DNA of 64,000 bases from CBDFHV01 sp965247705. Lineage in GTDB: Bacteria > Pseudomonadota > Alphaproteobacteria > Rhodospirillales > CAMCUA01. Below are positions 15,682 through 24,045 of the stretch, piece after piece; position 1 is the first letter of the stretch; every line of letters starts with the position of its first letter. The DNA lies in assembly GCA_965247705.1 (NCBI GenBank), contig CBDFHV010000084.1, positions 265,399-329,398 of the forward strand, given 5' to 3'. Under the pieces are notes generated by a model. It saw nothing but the letters and a program-made list of their open reading frames with translations, had not been told where the DNA came from and did not search any database. The position numbers and the translations under genes were made by a program.

Positions 15682-17261
15682 GGCGCCGCACTCTCGGGTG
15701 TCGTGGCCTCGGCGGTCGGGCGGACGCCGGCCATCAGCAGCCCCAGCCCTTGCTCCGTCGCCTCATCGGCCGGCACCTCGCCGACGATGGTTCCGTCGAA
15801 CATGACCAGGATGCGGTCCGACAGGCCCATGATCTCGTCCAACTCCACCGACACCAGAAGAATCGCCTTGCCGGCGTCGCGCAGGGCCACCAGGCGGCGG
15901 TGGATAAACTCGATGGCACCGATGTCGACGCCGCGGGTGGGCTGGCCGACCAGCAGGACCAGGGGGTCGCGCTCGATCTCCCGGGCCAGGACCAGTTTCT
16001 GCTGGTTGCCGCCTGAGAGGTTGGCGGTGATCTGGTGCGGGTCGGCCGGGCGGACGTCGAAGGCGCTCATCTTGCCCGCCGTGTCGTCGGAGACCGCGGT
16101 CCAGTCGAGCAGCATCGCGCGGCCGTAGCGGGCATCGTCCTGGTAGCCGAGGATGGCCGATTCGCAGGCCTCGAAGGGCATCACCAGGCCCATGCGCTGG
16201 CGGTCCTCGGGAACATGCGCCAGACCCCGGCGGCGCAGGAAATCGCTGTCCGCGGTCACCGGTTCGCCTTCCAGCAGAATCCGGCCGCCGGCGATGGGCC
16301 ACAGCCCGGCCAAGGCTTCCAGAAGCTCGCTCTGCCCGTTGCCCGCGACCCCGGCGATGCCGACGATCTCGCCGGCCCTGAGGGTGAGGGAAACGTCGTG
16401 CACCCGCTCCACCCCCTGGGCGTCCCGCAAGCTCAGGTGCTCGACCGTCAGCAGATCCCCACCGGGGTGTGCCGGGCCTTTTTCGACTCGCAGAAGCACC
16501 CGCCGCCCGACCATGAGCTCGGCCAGTTCGTCCATCGTGGTGTCCGCGGTGGGCCGATGGGCCACCATCTTGCCCTGGCGCATGACCGACACCTGATCGG
16601 TCACCGCCATGATTTCGCGCAATTTGTGGGTGATCAGGATGACGGTCTTTCCCTGATCCTTGAGCAGGCGCAGGATGCGGAACAGGTGGTCCGCCTCCTG
16701 GGGCGTGAGCACGCCGGTGGGCTCGTCGAGGATCAGGACATCGGCGCCCCGGTAGAGGGCCTTGAGGATTTCCACCCGCTGCTGCAGGCCCACCGGCAAG
16801 TCGCCCACCAGGGCGTCCAAGGGCACCTCCAGGGCGTAGTCCCGCTCCAGCCTGGCCAGTTCCCGCTTCGCCTTGGCCACGCCCGTGGCCAGCAACGAAC
16901 CGCCTTCGGCGCCCAGGATCACGTTCTCGACCACGGTGAAGGTATCGACCAGCATGAAGTGCTGGTGGACCATGCCGATGCCGGCGGCGATGGCGTCCTC
17001 GCTGCCGCGCATGGCGACCGGCCGGCCGGCGATGCGCACCTCTCCCCGGTCGGCCCGGTAGAAGCCGTAGAGGATGCTCATCAGGGTCGACTTGCCGGCC
17101 CCGTTTTCACCGACGATGCCGTGGATCGAGGCGCCGCGGACCACAAGGTTCACGTCCCGGTTGGCGTGGATGGCGCCGAAGCGCTTGTCGATGTGGCGCA
17201 GCTCGACGGCCAGCGTGCCGCCGCCCGCATCAGGCGGCGCGGCGGTGGTTTCCGCCTCCAC
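15678..17261 (-). CDS. Nucleoside ABC transporter ATPase (double-cassette)
   Basis: 527 residues with two ABC domains, as in RbsA/YufO. The first has Walker A GENGAGKST, Walker B VLILDEPTGVL and an unusual signature (LPVGLQQRVEIL). The second has a degenerate Walker A (GVAGNGQSE) and signature NLSGGNQQKLVLARE with VLLVGQPTRGVD. Asymmetric sites are normal in this family. The frame also opens at a TTG at 17309 inside the preceding gene, but the GTG at 17261 has GGAG about 8 bp upstream and leaves a 32-bp gap, so I prefer it. It powers uptake of nucleosides through the two permeases. Confidence 0.9.
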   Translation of the reverse strand: MEAETTAAPPDAGGGTLAVELRHIDKRFGAIHANRDVNLVVRGASIHGIVGENGAGKSTLMSILYGFYRADRGEVRIAGRPVAMRGSEDAIAAGIGMVHQHFMLVDTFTVVENVILGAEGGSLLATGVAKAKRELARLERDYALEVPLDALVGDLPVGLQQRVEILKALYRGADVLILDEPTGVLTPQEADHLFRILRLLKDQGKTVILITHKLREIMAVTDQVSVMRQGKMVAHRPTADTTMDELAELMVGRRVLLRVEKGPAHPGGDLLTVEHLSLRDAQGVERVHDVSLTLRAGEIVGIAGVAGNGQSELLEALAGLWPIAGGRILLEGEPVTADSDFLRRRGLAHVPEDRQRMGLVMPFEACESAILGYQDDARYGRAMLLDWTAVSDDTAGKMSAFDVRPADPHQITANLSGGNQQKLVLAREIERDPLVLLVGQPTRGVDIGAIEFIHRRLVALRDAGKAILLVSVELDEIMGLSDRILVMFDGTIVGEVPADEATEQGLGLLMAGVRPTAEATTPESAAP

Positions 17262-17293
17262 GCGCAGCGGCTCCGGCCCGGGCGCCTGCGTCC

Positions 17294-18292
17294 CTATTTG
17301 ACGGGGCAAGCGCCTTGGGCGATGTAGTCGTGCACCTTGATGGCACCGGATTTGATGCCCGCGGCGGCCTTGTCCGCGGCAGATTGCATGTCCGGCGTGA
17401 TCAGCGCCTTGTTGTGTTCATCCACGGCCCAGCCGACGCCGTCCTCCTTGAGTCCGAGGACCTGTAGACCGGGCTTCCAAGCGTCCTTTCGCGCCGAATC
17501 GAACACCTGGTAGGCGGCCACGTCGACCCGCTTCAACATCGACGTGAGCACTTTGCCCGGATGGAGGTGGTTCTGGTTGGAATCGACGCCGATGCCCAGC
17601 TTGCCCGCGTCGGCGGCCGCTTGCAGGACGCCCAGGCCGGTGCCGCCGGCCGCGTGGTAGACAACCTCGGCCCCGCGGTCGAACTGGGACTTGGCCAATT
17701 CGCCACCCTTGACGGGATCGTTCCAGGCTGCGCCGGTGGTGCCGGTCATGTTCTGGTACACCTGGATGCCCGGACTGGCGTGACGGGCCCCCAGGACGTA
17801 GCCGCAGGCGAACTTGCGGATCAAGGGAACGTCCATGCCGCCGACGAAGCCGATCTTGCCGCCCTTGGCCGCCATCGCCGCCAGGATGCCGACGATGAAC
17901 GAGCCTTCGTGCTCCTTGAATACGATCGATTGCACGTTGGGCAGATCGACCACCGAATCGATGATGGAGAACCGGGTCTTCGGGAACTCCGGGGCCACTT
18001 TCTGGACCGCCGACGCGTGCTGGAAGCCCACCGCCAGGATCGGGTCGTGCCCCCTACGCGCGAAGTTGCGCAGCGCCTGCACCCGCTGGGAATCGTTCTG
18101 GACCTCGAACTCCCGGAAGTCGATTCCGGTGTCGGTCTTGAACTTCTGGGCGCCGTTGAAGACCCCCTCGTTGAAGGACTTGTCGAATTTGCCGCCGAGA
18201 TCGTAGACGACTCCCGGTTTGATGTCGGCCGCCGTCGCGGAACCGAGGGCGAAGCAGGTTGCCGCTATCGCGGCGAGGAGCAGGTGTTTCAT
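17294..18292 (-). CDS. BMP-family nucleoside-binding protein
   Basis: A 332-residue periplasmic binding protein of the basic membrane protein/PnrA family. An ATG at 18292 preceded by GGGAG begins a Sec signal peptide (MKHLLLAAIAATCFALGSA, cleavage near ATAADIKPG). The family pattern follows: VYDLGGKFDKSFNEGVFNGA, DPILAVGFQHASAVQKVA, KIGFVGGMDVPLIRKFACGY and VVYHAAGGTGLGVLQAA, then GVDSNQNH. No lipobox Cys is apparent. It is the first gene of the operon and captures nucleosides, probably those released by the divergently encoded 5'-nucleotidase. Confidence 0.92.
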   Translation of the reverse strand: MKHLLLAAIAATCFALGSATAADIKPGVVYDLGGKFDKSFNEGVFNGAQKFKTDTGIDFREFEVQNDSQRVQALRNFARRGHDPILAVGFQHASAVQKVAPEFPKTRFSIIDSVVDLPNVQSIVFKEHEGSFIVGILAAMAAKGGKIGFVGGMDVPLIRKFACGYVLGARHASPGIQVYQNMTGTTGAAWNDPVKGGELAKSQFDRGAEVVYHAAGGTGLGVLQAAADAGKLGIGVDSNQNHLHPGKVLTSMLKRVDVAAYQVFDSARKDAWKPGLQVLGLKEDGVGWAVDEHNKALITPDMQSAADKAAAGIKSGAIKVHDYIAQGACPVK

Positions 18293-18307
18293 CTGTCGCA
18301 ACTCCCT

Positions 18308-18345
18308 GTGTGATCATGGGCACCCGTGGGCACCGCATGATACAC
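18308..18345. promoter_or_regulatory. Inverted repeat in the divergent promoter region of the nucleoside locus
   Basis: Arms GTGTGATCATG (18308-18318) and CATGATACAC (18336-18345) enclose two direct GGGCACC heptamers separated by CGT. The site lies in the 128 bp between the leftward nucleoside operon and the rightward 5'-nucleotidase gene. The symmetric arms and central position suggest a regulator-binding site for both directions; no regulator is encoded next to it. This is inference from symmetry only. Confidence 0.45.
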
Positions 18346-18420
18346 TCTTTCGCGACCGTCAAGCAGGGACGGCAACGGAAGGTCGGATTGGCGTCCGACC
18401 GGCAATGAGGAGGTTTTATC

Positions 18421-19932
18421 ATGAACGCATGGAGGGGGCTGGCCGCGACTGCATTGGCCGGCGTTTTGTTCCTGGCAGCGTCCGCGGTGCAAGCCGAGCC
18501 GACGAAATTCACCTTTCTCCACACCAACGACGTTTACGAGATCGCGCCCAAGCGCGGGCAGGGGGGCTTCGCGCCGTTGATGACGCTTTTGAAGCGCGAG
18601 CGGGCTGCTTCGGCCAACAGCTTCACCACGTTCGGCGGCGACCTGTTCTCGCCGTCGGTCATGTCGGGCCTGACCAAGGGCAGCCAGATGGTGGAACTGA
18701 TGAACGCCATCGGCACCGATATCGCGGTGGTGGGCAATCACGAATACGACTTCGGCCCCGAGGTGGCGGCCCGCAACTTCGCCGCGTCCAAGTTTCCCTG
18801 GCTGGGCGCCAACGTCCTTGGCGCCGACGGCAAGCCTGTGGGCGGACTGATCGCCTCCCGGGTGATGGAGAAGGGCGGCTTCAAGGTCGGCTTTTTCGGG
18901 GTGATCACGGCTGAAACCGATGTCCTGTCGTCGCCGGGTCCCGGCATCAAATTCGCCGACGTTATGGAAACGGCGAAGCAGGCCGTCGCCGACCTCAAGG
19001 CCCAGGGCGCCGAACTGATCGTCGCGCTGACCCATCTGGATATCGCCGATGACCGAGCGCTGGCCTCGGGCGTACGGGGCATTCACCTGATTCTCGGCGG
19101 CCATGACCACGACCCCATTACCTTCTACGAAGGTGGCGTGGCGATCCTCAAGGCCGGCTACGACGCTCACTACCTGGGGGCGATCGACCTGCATGTGGAG
19201 TGGGTCGAACGGCGGGGCAAGAAGTCCTTGTCGGTGCGGCCCGAATGGCGCCTGGTCTCCACCGCCGGGGTGACTCCGGACGCCGGCATCCAGGCCATCG
19301 TCGACAAGCACACCGGCAAACTCGACAAGGAGCTTGGCGTGGTCATCGGCAAGACCTCGGTCGAGCTTGACACCCGCCGCTCCAGCGTTCGCACCATGGA
19401 GACTACCGCCGGCAACCTGATCGCCGAGGCCATGCGCCAGGGCGTCGGCGCCGACGTGGGACTGACCAACGGCGGCGGTATCCGGGGCGACCGCACCTAC
19501 GCCGCCGGCACCGAGCTTACCCGCAAGGACATCCTTACCGAGCTGCCATTCGGCAACGTGACGGTTCTGATGGAGCTCTCGGGGGCCGATCTGAAAGCGG
19601 CCCTGGAAAACGGGGTGTCCCGGGTGGAGGACAAGGCGGGCCGTTTCCCCCAAATCGCCGGCATGACCTTCGTCTACGACCCCAAAGCGTCCCAGGGCAA
19701 CCGGGTGGTCGAGGTGAAGGTCGGCGGCGCGCCCCTGGACCCGGCCAAGACCTACAAGATCGCCACCAACGACTACATGGCCGGCGGCGGCGACGGCTAC
19801 GCGGCGCTGAAAAAGGGCAAAGTCCTGATCGATGCCTCCGGCGCCACCCTGATGGCGACCACGGTCATGAACCACATCCAGGCCCAGGGGACGGTGGCGC
19901 CAAAGGTCGACGGCCGCACCAAAGCCAAGTAA
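18421..19932 (+). CDS. Secreted 5'-nucleotidase (UshA-like metallophosphatase)
   Basis: A 503-residue exported enzyme. A strong TGAGGAGG site precedes the ATG at 18421, followed by a Sec signal (cleavage after SAVQA). The N-terminal metallophosphoesterase domain shows the metal-binding boxes HTNDVYE, GGDLFSP, GNHEYDFG, ALTHLD and GGHDHD. The C-terminal 5'-nucleotidase domain (from about residue 310) shows TNGGGIRGDRTYAAG and NDYMAGGGDGY, the base-stacking and specificity elements. It dephosphorylates nucleotides in the periplasm to nucleosides, which the divergent BMP transporter can import. Confidence 0.93.
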   Translation: MNAWRGLAATALAGVLFLAASAVQAEPTKFTFLHTNDVYEIAPKRGQGGFAPLMTLLKRERAASANSFTTFGGDLFSPSVMSGLTKGSQMVELMNAIGTDIAVVGNHEYDFGPEVAARNFAASKFPWLGANVLGADGKPVGGLIASRVMEKGGFKVGFFGVITAETDVLSSPGPGIKFADVMETAKQAVADLKAQGAELIVALTHLDIADDRALASGVRGIHLILGGHDHDPITFYEGGVAILKAGYDAHYLGAIDLHVEWVERRGKKSLSVRPEWRLVSTAGVTPDAGIQAIVDKHTGKLDKELGVVIGKTSVELDTRRSSVRTMETTAGNLIAEAMRQGVGADVGLTNGGGIRGDRTYAAGTELTRKDILTELPFGNVTVLMELSGADLKAALENGVSRVEDKAGRFPQIAGMTFVYDPKASQGNRVVEVKVGGAPLDPAKTYKIATNDYMAGGGDGYAALKKGKVLIDASGATLMATTVMNHIQAQGTVAPKVDGRTKAK

Positions 19933-19960
19933 CGCTTCCGCGCGGCCAACTGCTATCGAC

Positions 19961-19992
19961 GATCCCGGGAGCGGCATGCCGTTCCCGGGATC
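19961..19992. terminator. Palindromic hairpin after the 5'-nucleotidase gene
   Basis: A 32-bp near-perfect palindrome with outer arms GATCCCGGGA/TCCCGGGATC and an inner CGGCATGCCG, 28 bp after the nucleotidase stop and 21 bp before the next start. It lacks a T tract, so it is a hairpin that could terminate or protect the transcript rather than a textbook intrinsic terminator. Confidence 0.55.
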
Positions 19993-20013
19993 AAGCGTTT
20001 CGGGGGGACCATA

Positions 20014-20724
20014 ATGCTCAACGTCAAGGACCGGGTGGCCATGGTCTCGGGGGCCAACCGGGGCATCGGCCGGGCCATCGCCCTTCGCCTCCATGGGGAC
20101 GGCTACCGGCTAAGCCTGGGAACCCGCAAACCGGAGGCCCTGGATTCGACCCTGCGGGGGGATCCGGAGAGGGTCCTGATCGTCCCCTACGATGCCACCA
20201 GGCCCGCCGACGCCGATGCCTGGGTGGCCGCCACGGTGGATCGGTTCGGCCGCATCGACACCCTGGTGAACAATGCGGGCATCGTACAGCTCCTTTCCGT
20301 CGAAAAGGCCACCGAGGCGGACCTGGACGAAATCTATGCGGTCAACGTGAGAGGCCCTTTCCTCCTCACCCAGAAGGCCTTTCCCCATCTCAAGCGTTGC
20401 GGGACCGGCCGTATCGTCAACATGGCGTCCCTGGGTGGGCTACGGGTCAAAGGAGCACCGGCGACCTATTCCATGACCAAATTCGCCGTCATGGCCATGA
20501 CCCACGCCACCCGCTTCGCCGGCTGGGAGCACGGCGTTCGGGTCACCGCCATCTGCCCAGGGCCGGTGAATACGGACATGATGGCCGGCCGGGCGCCGGT
20601 GTCGGATGCGGACATGACCCAGCCCGAAACCATCGCCGAGTTGGTGGCGCAAGCCCTGCGCCTGCCCAACAACGCCTCGGTGGCGTTCATCCCGATCAAC
20701 TGCGTGCTGGAAGACACCGTCTGA
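20014..20724 (+). CDS. Short-chain dehydrogenase/reductase
   Basis: A 236-residue classical SDR: cofactor motif SGANRGIGRA near residue 12, NNAG at about residue 85 (TLVNNAGIV) and active-site Tyr/Lys in TYSMTKFAV, with the preceding Ser in VNMASLGG. The C terminus lacks the common GGxxxDGG tail and ends SVAFIPINCVLEDTV, as in ketoreductase-like SDRs of the YgfF/SDR_c group. The ATG follows a GGGGGG ribosome site. The substrate is unknown; it appears to be a single gene between hairpins. Confidence 0.88.
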   Translation: MLNVKDRVAMVSGANRGIGRAIALRLHGDGYRLSLGTRKPEALDSTLRGDPERVLIVPYDATRPADADAWVAATVDRFGRIDTLVNNAGIVQLLSVEKATEADLDEIYAVNVRGPFLLTQKAFPHLKRCGTGRIVNMASLGGLRVKGAPATYSMTKFAVMAMTHATRFAGWEHGVRVTAICPGPVNTDMMAGRAPVSDADMTQPETIAELVAQALRLPNNASVAFIPINCVLEDTV

Positions 20725-20768
20725 CGAAAGCCACGAGCACGCACCCTTCTGCCCCATGCGCGCAAAGC

Positions 20769-20845
20769 GGGCGGGTCTGAGACCCGCCCCTACGCAAGTA
20801 AATTTCACATTCCTGCGGGCGTAGGGGCCGGTCTGAGACCGGCCC
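20769..20845. repeat. Double palindrome, family B (two linked copies)
   Basis: A perfect 21-bp palindrome (core CGGGTCTGAGACCCG) at 20769-20789 is followed by CCTACGC, a 35-bp spacer with the reverse GCGTAGG, and a sister palindrome (core CCGGTCTGAGACCGG) at 20825-20845, so the whole forms a larger imperfect inverted repeat. The first palindrome recurs identically at 51555-51575 and as a variant at 7170-7190. It sits between convergent SDR genes. Confidence 0.8.
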
Positions 20846-20892
20846 GCCTCGGGCGTCACGGCGGCGGGTGTGCGGGATCGAATCGCGTTCCC

Positions 20893-21675
20893 CTATTGGG
20901 CCGTCCAGCCGCCGTCCATGGTCATGGTGCTGCCGGTGATCTGGTCGGCGGCGGGCGAACAGAGGAACCGCACCAGGGAGGTCACGTTGTCGATGGTGAC
21001 GAACTGGCCGGAGGGCTGTTTTTCGCTGAGCAGGCGCCGCGCGGCTTCCTCGACGGTGGTCCCCTCGGCCTCGGACCGGGCCTCGATCTGGCGCTCCACC
21101 AGGGGCGTTCGCACCCAGCCGGGGGCGAAGGCGTTGCAGGTGATGCCGCTGCCCGCGGTCTCCAGGGCCACCACCTTGGTCAGCCCGACGATGCCGTGCT
21201 TGGCGGCGACGTAGGCCGCCTTCTCCACCGACGCCACCAGCCCGTGGACCGAAGCGGTGTTGACGATGCGGCCCCAGCCGCGGCTCTTCATGCCGGGCAG
21301 CACCGCGCGGATGGCGTGAAAAGCCGCCGACAGGTTGATGGCAATGATGGCGTTCCAGCGGTCGACGGGGAAGTCATCCACGGGCGCGGTGTGCTGAATG
21401 CCGGCGTTGTTGACCAGGATGTCCACCGCGCCGAAGTCCCGCTCGGCGGTGGCGACCAGATCGGCGATCTGGTCACCGTCGGACATGTCCGCCCCATGGT
21501 AGAGGGCGCGGACGCCGAACGTCGTCGCGATGTCGGCGCGCTGACGTTCGATTTCATCGGCGTCGCCGAAGCCGTTCAACATCACGTCGGCCCCGGATTC
21601 GGCCAGGGACCGGGCGATGCCGAGCCCAATCCCGCTGGTGGAGCCGGTGACGACGGCGCGCTTGCCCTGAAGCAT
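20893..21675 (-). CDS. bdhA: D-3-hydroxybutyrate dehydrogenase
   Basis: A 260-residue SDR whose sequence follows bacterial BdhA closely: TGSTSGIGLGIA, DILVNNAGIQHTAPVDDFP, WNAIIAINLSAAFHAIR, NTASVHGLVASVEKAAYVAAKHG (Ser, Tyr and Lys of the active site), GITCNAFAPGWVRTPLVE and the QPSGQFVTIDN segment. It interconverts 3-hydroxybutyrate and acetoacetate with NAD in the cytoplasm, linking polyhydroxybutyrate or ketone body use to central metabolism. It is a single gene on the minus strand, facing the upstream MFS gene divergently. Confidence 0.93.
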   Translation of the reverse strand: MLQGKRAVVTGSTSGIGLGIARSLAESGADVMLNGFGDADEIERQRADIATTFGVRALYHGADMSDGDQIADLVATAERDFGAVDILVNNAGIQHTAPVDDFPVDRWNAIIAINLSAAFHAIRAVLPGMKSRGWGRIVNTASVHGLVASVEKAAYVAAKHGIVGLTKVVALETAGSGITCNAFAPGWVRTPLVERQIEARSEAEGTTVEEAARRLLSEKQPSGQFVTIDNVTSLVRFLCSPAADQITGSTMTMDGGWTAQ

Positions 21676-21824
21676 CTTGGACTATCCCTTCCAGATGGAA
21701 CGGCGGACGCTACCACGGGGCTCTCGCTTCGGCCATCGAGGGCTTGAGCCCGTCGGCCCAGGTGCCCGTTTGACAGCCAACCATGCGCCCGCGACACTCG
21801 CCGGCGTCCAGGGGCGGGGAAATC

Positions 21825-23090
21825 ATGCCAGACAGTAACGGCGCCGCGGCGCCGCGGCCTTCGACGGCGTGGCTGGCATTCCGGGTCTTCCTGCCCTTCG
21901 CCGCCGGCTACTTCCTGTCCTACATGTTCCGCACCGTGAACGCCGTGATCGCGCCCCGTCTGGTGGCCGACGTGGGATTGAGCGCCACCGACCTGGGCCT
22001 GATGACCTCGGCCTATTTTTTGAGCTTCGCCGCCTTCCAGATCCCGCTTGGCGTGCTGCTGGACCGCTATGGCCCGCGGCGGGCCCAGGCGGTGCTGTTG
22101 GTGGTGGCCGGGGTTGGGGCGGCGCTGTTCTCCATCGGCGAGAGCCGGGATGCCTTGCTGGTCGCCCGGGCGCTGATCGGGTTCGGCGTGTCGGGCGGCC
22201 TGATGGCGTCGTTCAAGGCCATCACGCTGTGGTTCGACCAGCGCCGCTGGCCGGTGGTCAACGGCTTTATCCTCGGCACCGGCGGCGTCGGCGCCATGAC
22301 CGCCACCAAGCCGGTGGAGTTGATGCTTGGCATCACCGACTGGCGAGGGGTGTTCCTGATCCTCTGCGTTGCCTGCTTCGCCGTGTCACTGTTCATCGCC
22401 ATCGTGGTGCCGGAGCGGCAGGCCGAGGGCCGCCCTAGCACCCTGGGCGAGCAACTGCGGGGCGTCGGCAGCGTCTTCAAGGACCGGCTGTTCTGGCGCC
22501 TGACCCCGGTCTGCGCGCTGACCGGCGGCGGCGGGTTGGCGATCCACGGCCTGTGGTCCGGGCCCTGGTTGCGCGACGTGGGCGGGTTCGACGAAACGGG
22601 CGTCGCCAACCGCCTGCTGGCGCTGAGCGCGGTGATGACCGTTGGCTTCGTCGCCAGCGGCATCGTCGCCAACCAACTGGTGCGCCGCGGCCTGACCCTG
22701 ACCCAGGTGATGGCCGGCGGCATGGTGCTGTTCATCCTGTCCCAGGCGGCCATCGTCTTTCAGGTCGACCCGACGGGGATGTGGCATTGGGTCGGCTTCG
22801 GCCTCACCAACCACATGGCGATCCTCGCCTATCCGGTGCTGTCGGCCCACTTTCCCGAGGGCTTCGCCGGGCGCAGCAACACGGCCATCAACATGATCAC
22901 TTTCTGCGTCGCCTTCGCCAGCCAGAGTTTCGTCGGCGCCGTCCTCGACCTGTGGCCGACCACGGCGGACGGCGGCTACGCGCAGGAGGGCTACATGGCG
23001 TCCTTCGGCATCATCTTGGCCCTACAGGTGGTGGCCTTCGCCTGGCTCCTGCTGGACGGCCGCCGCGGCACGCGCCGGGACCCCGCCTGA
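21825..23090 (+). CDS. Major facilitator superfamily transporter
   Basis: A 421-residue inner-membrane carrier with about twelve predicted helices. The first-half signature GVLLDRYGPRRAQ (MFS loop 2-3 motif) and the RALIGFGVSGGLMASFKAITLWF segment are clear. It resembles the group of MFS proteins of alphaproteobacteria related to sugar phosphate/anion symporters. The start at ATG 21825 has GGGGA 5 bp upstream; an in-frame start further upstream is less likely. It converges on the N-carbamoylase gene with a 2-bp gap. The solute is unknown; import of hydantoins or carbamoyl amino acids is a guess from position. Confidence 0.87.
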   Translation: MPDSNGAAAPRPSTAWLAFRVFLPFAAGYFLSYMFRTVNAVIAPRLVADVGLSATDLGLMTSAYFLSFAAFQIPLGVLLDRYGPRRAQAVLLVVAGVGAALFSIGESRDALLVARALIGFGVSGGLMASFKAITLWFDQRRWPVVNGFILGTGGVGAMTATKPVELMLGITDWRGVFLILCVACFAVSLFIAIVVPERQAEGRPSTLGEQLRGVGSVFKDRLFWRLTPVCALTGGGGLAIHGLWSGPWLRDVGGFDETGVANRLLALSAVMTVGFVASGIVANQLVRRGLTLTQVMAGGMVLFILSQAAIVFQVDPTGMWHWVGFGLTNHMAILAYPVLSAHFPEGFAGRSNTAINMITFCVAFASQSFVGAVLDLWPTTADGGYAQEGYMASFGIILALQVVAFAWLLLDGRRGTRRDPA

Positions 23091-23092
23091 AA

Positions 23093-24034
23093 TCAGTTCT
23101 CAGGCGCCGGCACGACGCCGGTCTGTTGGGTGATCAGCCCGTAGTGTTCGATGCGCCGGTGCCTTGCGAAGTCGAAAATGGTGCGTCGGATGTAGTCGCC
23201 GAGATCCAGGTCGCATTCGTGGACTATCACCTCGTCCGCCTCGCTGGTGGCCTGGGCGACGATCTCCCCCGTCGGGGCGACGATGCAGCTGCCGCCGAAG
23301 AGGCCGAACCCGTCCTCACGGCCGGCCTTGGCCGTGCCCACCACCCACAGGCCGTTCTGATAGGCCGCCGCCTGCATGGACAGGTGGTGGTGGAACATCC
23401 GCAAGTGAAGGGGCTCGTCGTGATGGATGTTGGTGGTCGGCGTGTTGTAGCCGAGGACCACCATCTCCGCGCCCTTGAGCGCCATCACCCGGAAAGTCTC
23501 CGGCCAGCGGCGGTCATTGCAGATGCACATGCCGGTGATGGTGTCCATGGTCCGCCATACGGGGAACCCCAGGTTGCCGACCTCGAAGTACCGTTTCTCC
23601 AGATGCTGGAACGGGGCGTCGGGCAGGTGCTCCGTAATGCCGGGTAAGTGAACCTTGCGGTACTTGCCGACAATCTTGCCGGCCTTGTCGACCAGAATGG
23701 CGGCGTTGTAGCGGTGAAGGGCGCCGTCTTCCTCGATCAATTCGGCGTATCCCAGGTGGAACCCGACGCCCAGCCGGGCGGCCTCGGAAAACAGCGGCTG
23801 GGTCTCGTTGCTGGGCATGCTGCGCTCGAAGAAAGCGTCCACCTCCTCCTGGTCTTCCATCCAGTAGCGGGGGAAGAAGGTGGTCAGGGTAAGCTCCGGG
23901 AACACCACCAGTTCGGCGCCGTAGCCATGGGCCTCGCGCAGCAGCGCGATCAGCCGCTCGACGACGCTGGCCCGGTCGTCGCTCAGATGGATGGGGCCCA
24001 TCTGGGCCGCCGCTACCCGAATCGCTCGCGCCAT
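23093..24034 (-). CDS. N-carbamoyl-D-amino-acid hydrolase-like carbon-nitrogen hydrolase
   Basis: A 313-residue nitrilase-superfamily enzyme. The catalytic triad is in the family positions: Glu47 in VVFPELTL, Lys127 in KYRKVHLPG and Cys172 in CICNDRRWPE. The numbering and overall length (about 304-313) match Agrobacterium D-carbamoylase, including the HHHLSMQAAAYQNG and AGREDGFGLFG segments. It cleaves N-carbamoyl amino acids to the amino acid, ammonia and CO2. The ATG at 24034 has GAGGAG upstream; the frame extends further but only over the hydantoinase gene. It is 11 bp downstream of the hydantoinase and surely co-transcribed. Confidence 0.9.
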   Translation of the reverse strand: MARAIRVAAAQMGPIHLSDDRASVVERLIALLREAHGYGAELVVFPELTLTTFFPRYWMEDQEEVDAFFERSMPSNETQPLFSEAARLGVGFHLGYAELIEEDGALHRYNAAILVDKAGKIVGKYRKVHLPGITEHLPDAPFQHLEKRYFEVGNLGFPVWRTMDTITGMCICNDRRWPETFRVMALKGAEMVVLGYNTPTTNIHHDEPLHLRMFHHHLSMQAAAYQNGLWVVGTAKAGREDGFGLFGGSCIVAPTGEIVAQATSEADEVIVHECDLDLGDYIRRTIFDFARHRRIEHYGLITQQTGVVPAPEN

Positions 24035-24045
24035 GCCATCGCTCC

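Noticed and set aside
18289..20094. Long minus-strand frame opposite the 5'-nucleotidase
   Set aside because: Its sequence is the antisense of the metallophosphatase motifs and matches no family; the plus-strand gene has a ribosome site and a signal peptide.
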